A DNA stretch of 64,000 nt from Gilliamella sp. ESL0405 (GTDB lineage: Bacteria > Pseudomonadota > Gammaproteobacteria > Enterobacterales > Orbaceae): NCBI RefSeq assembly GCF_019469205.1, contig NZ_CP048265.1, positions 682,001 through 746,000 on the forward strand. The letters run 5' to 3'. The notes under the pieces are model-generated. The model was not told the origin of the DNA, did no database searches, and was given only the letters and a program-made list of their open reading frames with translations. Numbering within the stretch: the first letter of the stretch is position 1; each line of letters starts with the position of its first letter. A program made the translations under genes and the position numbers. Of this stretch, positions 61,733-64,000 are shown in pieces.

Positions 61733-63493
61733 ATGAGCGATTATCCAAAGTATATTCAAATAATATATGCATTAGTCTTAAGCCTATTGTTATTATTCGT
61801 TTTTTTGCCAATTACAATAGGTTGGAAGATATTAGGTTCAATTATAGTTTTCGCTATTGCAGGTGGATGTTTTTGGCAGATGCTTCGTTATCGGCGTGTG
61901 TTAGCGGCCTCTACGGCAAATATTCAATTTTTAACGGAAAAACTTGATTTATTACCTGCAAGACAACGTTATCGTTTACCCATTTTATTAGTGACTGGTA
62001 GTGCAGCAAAAGATTTTTTTCCTGAAGATTTAACATTAGCTCAATCAAATGTCTTAGTCTCTTCGGAAGCAGTTTGGATATATGTTGATGAGTTCTCACA
62101 TTTACCAATAGTCTATGATTCATTGATTGCTAAATGGCCTGACATGTTAGGTCGTGTCGGGGTATTTTTGGCATTAAATCCTGAAATAGAAGATAAACAA
62201 GGTTTATTTGTTGCAAAATTGCAAGCATTTCGGCAGTCTTGGGTTGATACTTGTCGTATAGCAAAATATCAATTACCTGTTTATTTATCGGTACATATTG
62301 GGCTAAATGACCTGATTTATGATGAGTATAATCCTTTACCGGTTTACTGGTTTCAGTCAGTTAATCAAAAGTTATATTTACTCGATAGTTATTTATCACC
62401 AATCAATAATTGGGTTAATGATATCAAGATCCCAAGTGATGAAAGGGAAAGGCGCTTACGACTTCGTCCATTTCTCAATGAAACTCAATCATGGTTTGAA
62501 ACTAATGTTTTAACGACGTTAATTAGTGACAAACAACCGATTGCTAAATGTGTGCCATCAGGAGTGGTGATTTACCCAACGAATAAAACGCTTATAAATG
62601 AAAATATAATGCAAAAACTATGGGAAAGTGCGACTACCTTATCACTTCCTAATACTCACACTATTCAAGGCGGTATTACTCCACCAGATAGTTTGATTAA
62701 GTTTATGCCAATAGCGTATCCATTTTCTCATATGTGTTCAATGGTTTGTGGTTTAATCATGATTACTTCACTGTTTATCATGGGCTGTTTAGGCGCTTCA
62801 TTTTGTAATAATGTTAAGTTTATTAGTCAAATCCAAAATGATATTCATCACTATCGTTTAATTCCAATGAATAACTATGAAGAAAAACGACAAGCATTGG
62901 ATGTATTAAAAAACGATAAGTCATTATTAAATGAATATTTTACGCAAGGAGAACCTATCCGTTTAGGAATGGGGTTATACCGTGGTTCACAACTTGTGGA
63001 GCCTTTAAATGTATCAATGAGTGACTATGTGGCAAAACCACCAGAACCTGAGAAAGTAATAGTCGAAAAAACGGAAGTTATCTTCAAAGAGCCACCTCCG
63101 TCCATTCGTCTTGATAGTTTAGCTTTGTTTGAAAGTGGACAAGCAAATTTAAAAACGGGATCTGAAAAAGTATTAATTAATGCTTTAGTTGATATCAAAA
63201 AACAGATGAATACCAATCCGGAAACAGGCTGGCTAATTATCATTGCAGGTCATACCGATTCGGTCGGTGATGAGTTAAAAAATGAACAATTATCATTTAA
63301 TCGTGCAATGTCGGTACGTGATTGGATTTTAAAAGCCAGTGACTTACCGGAGACCTGTTTTGCCATTCAAGGGCATGGAGCCAAAAAACCTTTAGTGAGT
63401 AACGACACGCTAGAGGGTCGTGCTAAAAATCGAAGGGTAGAAATTAATTTAGTTCCTCAATCGTCAAATTGTATTTGGTCGAGAGAAAACTAA
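61733..63493 (+). CDS. T6SS-linked OmpA-domain membrane protein
   Basis: The 586-aa protein has two N-terminal helices (about 8-28 and 34-52) and a cytoplasmic part that looks like a TssM N-terminal region without a Walker loop (LPILLVTGSAAKDFFP). A third helix lies near residues 335-355. The C-terminal OmpA-type peptidoglycan-binding domain has GHTDSVGDELKNEQLS, GHGAKKP and GRAKNRRVEI. It probably anchors the secretion complex to the cell wall, as TagL or extended TssL do in other T6SS. It is 11 bp after tssL. Confidence 0.88.
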   Translation: MSDYPKYIQIIYALVLSLLLLFVFLPITIGWKILGSIIVFAIAGGCFWQMLRYRRVLAASTANIQFLTEKLDLLPARQRYRLPILLVTGSAAKDFFPEDLTLAQSNVLVSSEAVWIYVDEFSHLPIVYDSLIAKWPDMLGRVGVFLALNPEIEDKQGLFVAKLQAFRQSWVDTCRIAKYQLPVYLSVHIGLNDLIYDEYNPLPVYWFQSVNQKLYLLDSYLSPINNWVNDIKIPSDERERRLRLRPFLNETQSWFETNVLTTLISDKQPIAKCVPSGVVIYPTNKTLINENIMQKLWESATTLSLPNTHTIQGGITPPDSLIKFMPIAYPFSHMCSMVCGLIMITSLFIMGCLGASFCNNVKFISQIQNDIHHYRLIPMNNYEEKRQALDVLKNDKSLLNEYFTQGEPIRLGMGLYRGSQLVEPLNVSMSDYVAKPPEPEKVIVEKTEVIFKEPPPSIRLDSLALFESGQANLKTGSEKVLINALVDIKKQMNTNPETGWLIIIAGHTDSVGDELKNEQLSFNRAMSVRDWILKASDLPETCFAIQGHGAKKPLVSNDTLEGRAKNRRVEINLVPQSSNCIWSREN

Positions 63494-63529
63494 ATATGTA
63501 AAGCAAAAACAACAAAAAGGAGACAAACA

Positions 63530-64000
63530 ATGGCTGTTCCAGCTTATATGTTTTTAAAGGATGATGGCGGTGCTGAAATCAAAGGTTCTGTAACCGTTGT
63601 TGGGCGCGAGGGTAGTGTTGAAGTGGTTGAGTTTGACCACCGAGTATACATCCCTACAGATGGTAATACAGGTAAATTAACAGGTACACGTGTACATAAA
63701 GCACTTGAATTTGTTAAAGAAGTTGATGCTTCATCGCCTTACCTTTACAAAGCCGTTACTACCGGTCAAAACTTACAATCAGTTGAGATCAAGTGGTACA
63801 AAATTAACGATGCGGGTCAAGAAGTTGAGTATTTCAATACTTTAATGGATGGCGTTAAAGTTGTTTCTGTTAAACCAGAAATGCACAACATCAAAGATCC
63901 AACAAAAGAACAATACAATCACCTTGAGCGTATTGAACTTCGTTACGAAAAAATTACCTGGACTTATAAAGATGGCAACATCATTCACTCAGACAGCTGG
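63530..64000 (+). CDS. hcp: T6SS tube protein Hcp (3' end cut by window edge)
   Basis: Translated from the ATG at 63530, the frame gives MAVPAYMFLKDDGGAEIKGS, VVGREGSVEVVEFDHRV, AVTTGQNLQSVEIKWYKI and ITWTYKDGNIIHSDSW at the right edge. That is 157 codons. Hcp proteins are about 160-170 aa, so only a few codons are missing. AAAGGAG (63516-63522) precedes the start. It is the secreted inner tube and an effector carrier. Confidence 0.95.
   Translation, partial: MAVPAYMFLKDDGGAEIKGSVTVVGREGSVEVVEFDHRVYIPTDGNTGKLTGTRVHKALEFVKEVDASSPYLYKAVTTGQNLQSVEIKWYKINDAGQEVEYFNTLMDGVKVVSVKPEMHNIKDPTKEQYNHLERIELRYEKITWTYKDGNIIHSDSW

Overview
The window is AT-rich gammaproteobacterial chromosome. Its gene set (FTR1/P19 iron importer, mannitol and arabinose operons, aspartate decarboxylation, an aryl polyene cluster and a type VI secretion system) best fits the Orbaceae, for example Gilliamella from insect guts. 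The phylum-level placement rests on protein family resemblance and is firm. The genus is inference. No rRNA, tRNA, CRISPR array, insertion sequence or complete prophage was seen.

Layout. 1-680: 5' part of an inner-membrane LTA-synthase/sulfatase-type phosphoglycerol transferase (minus strand). 954-10412: a long plus-strand iron-uptake operon with a secreted SagB/nitroreductase-like protein, FTR1 permease, P19 periplasmic protein, DUF2318 CxxC membrane protein, three FtsX/MacB-type permeases, two ABC ATPases and a DUF4418 membrane protein. It has a Fur-box-like sequence upstream and RNA hairpins at several gene boundaries. 10432-14269: yceF, a GNAT acetyltransferase, a UspF-like stress protein and rlmKL. 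14450-18159: mtlADR with two CRP sites upstream. 18160-21330: a small membrane protein, then a decay zone with three broken genes, including a frameshifted abiH (abortive infection). 21336-31096: housekeeping genes glmS, glmU, hemG, typA, an RnfB-like ferredoxin, fhs, sohB and a conserved hypothetical.

31137-46337 is a complete aryl polyene (APE) biosynthetic locus. Fourteen genes run leftward with mostly overlapping ends: a chain-length-factor-like KS, an acyltransferase, two ACPs, a membrane protein, a fused AMP-ligase/dehydratase, a fused glycosyltransferase/acyltransferase, a thioesterase, a LolA-like protein, an MMPL exporter, a lipoprotein, KS, DH, KR and KS. A methyltransferase and a small lipoprotein are transcribed divergently. 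Together they should make, decorate and export a membrane-bound aryl polyene lipid.

46666-49993 encodes AspT and AspD, which together form an aspartate/alanine exchange and decarboxylation cycle that consumes protons and builds proton motive force. 50172-56788 is the arabinose locus (araB-araA-araE-araD with divergent araC). After a 754-bp AT-rich gap, 57543 to the right edge is the start of a T6SS operon: tssB, tssC, tssK, tssL, an OmpA-domain anchoring protein and hcp, which runs off the window.

The best leads for new biology are the secreted nitroreductase-like protein heading the FTR1/P19 operon, the hairpins bracketing p19, the stand-alone RnfB-like ferredoxin, and the fused enzymes of the APE locus. 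All coordinates were read by eye. Start codons differ from the longest reading frame where a ribosome binding site, signal peptide or family length argued for it.
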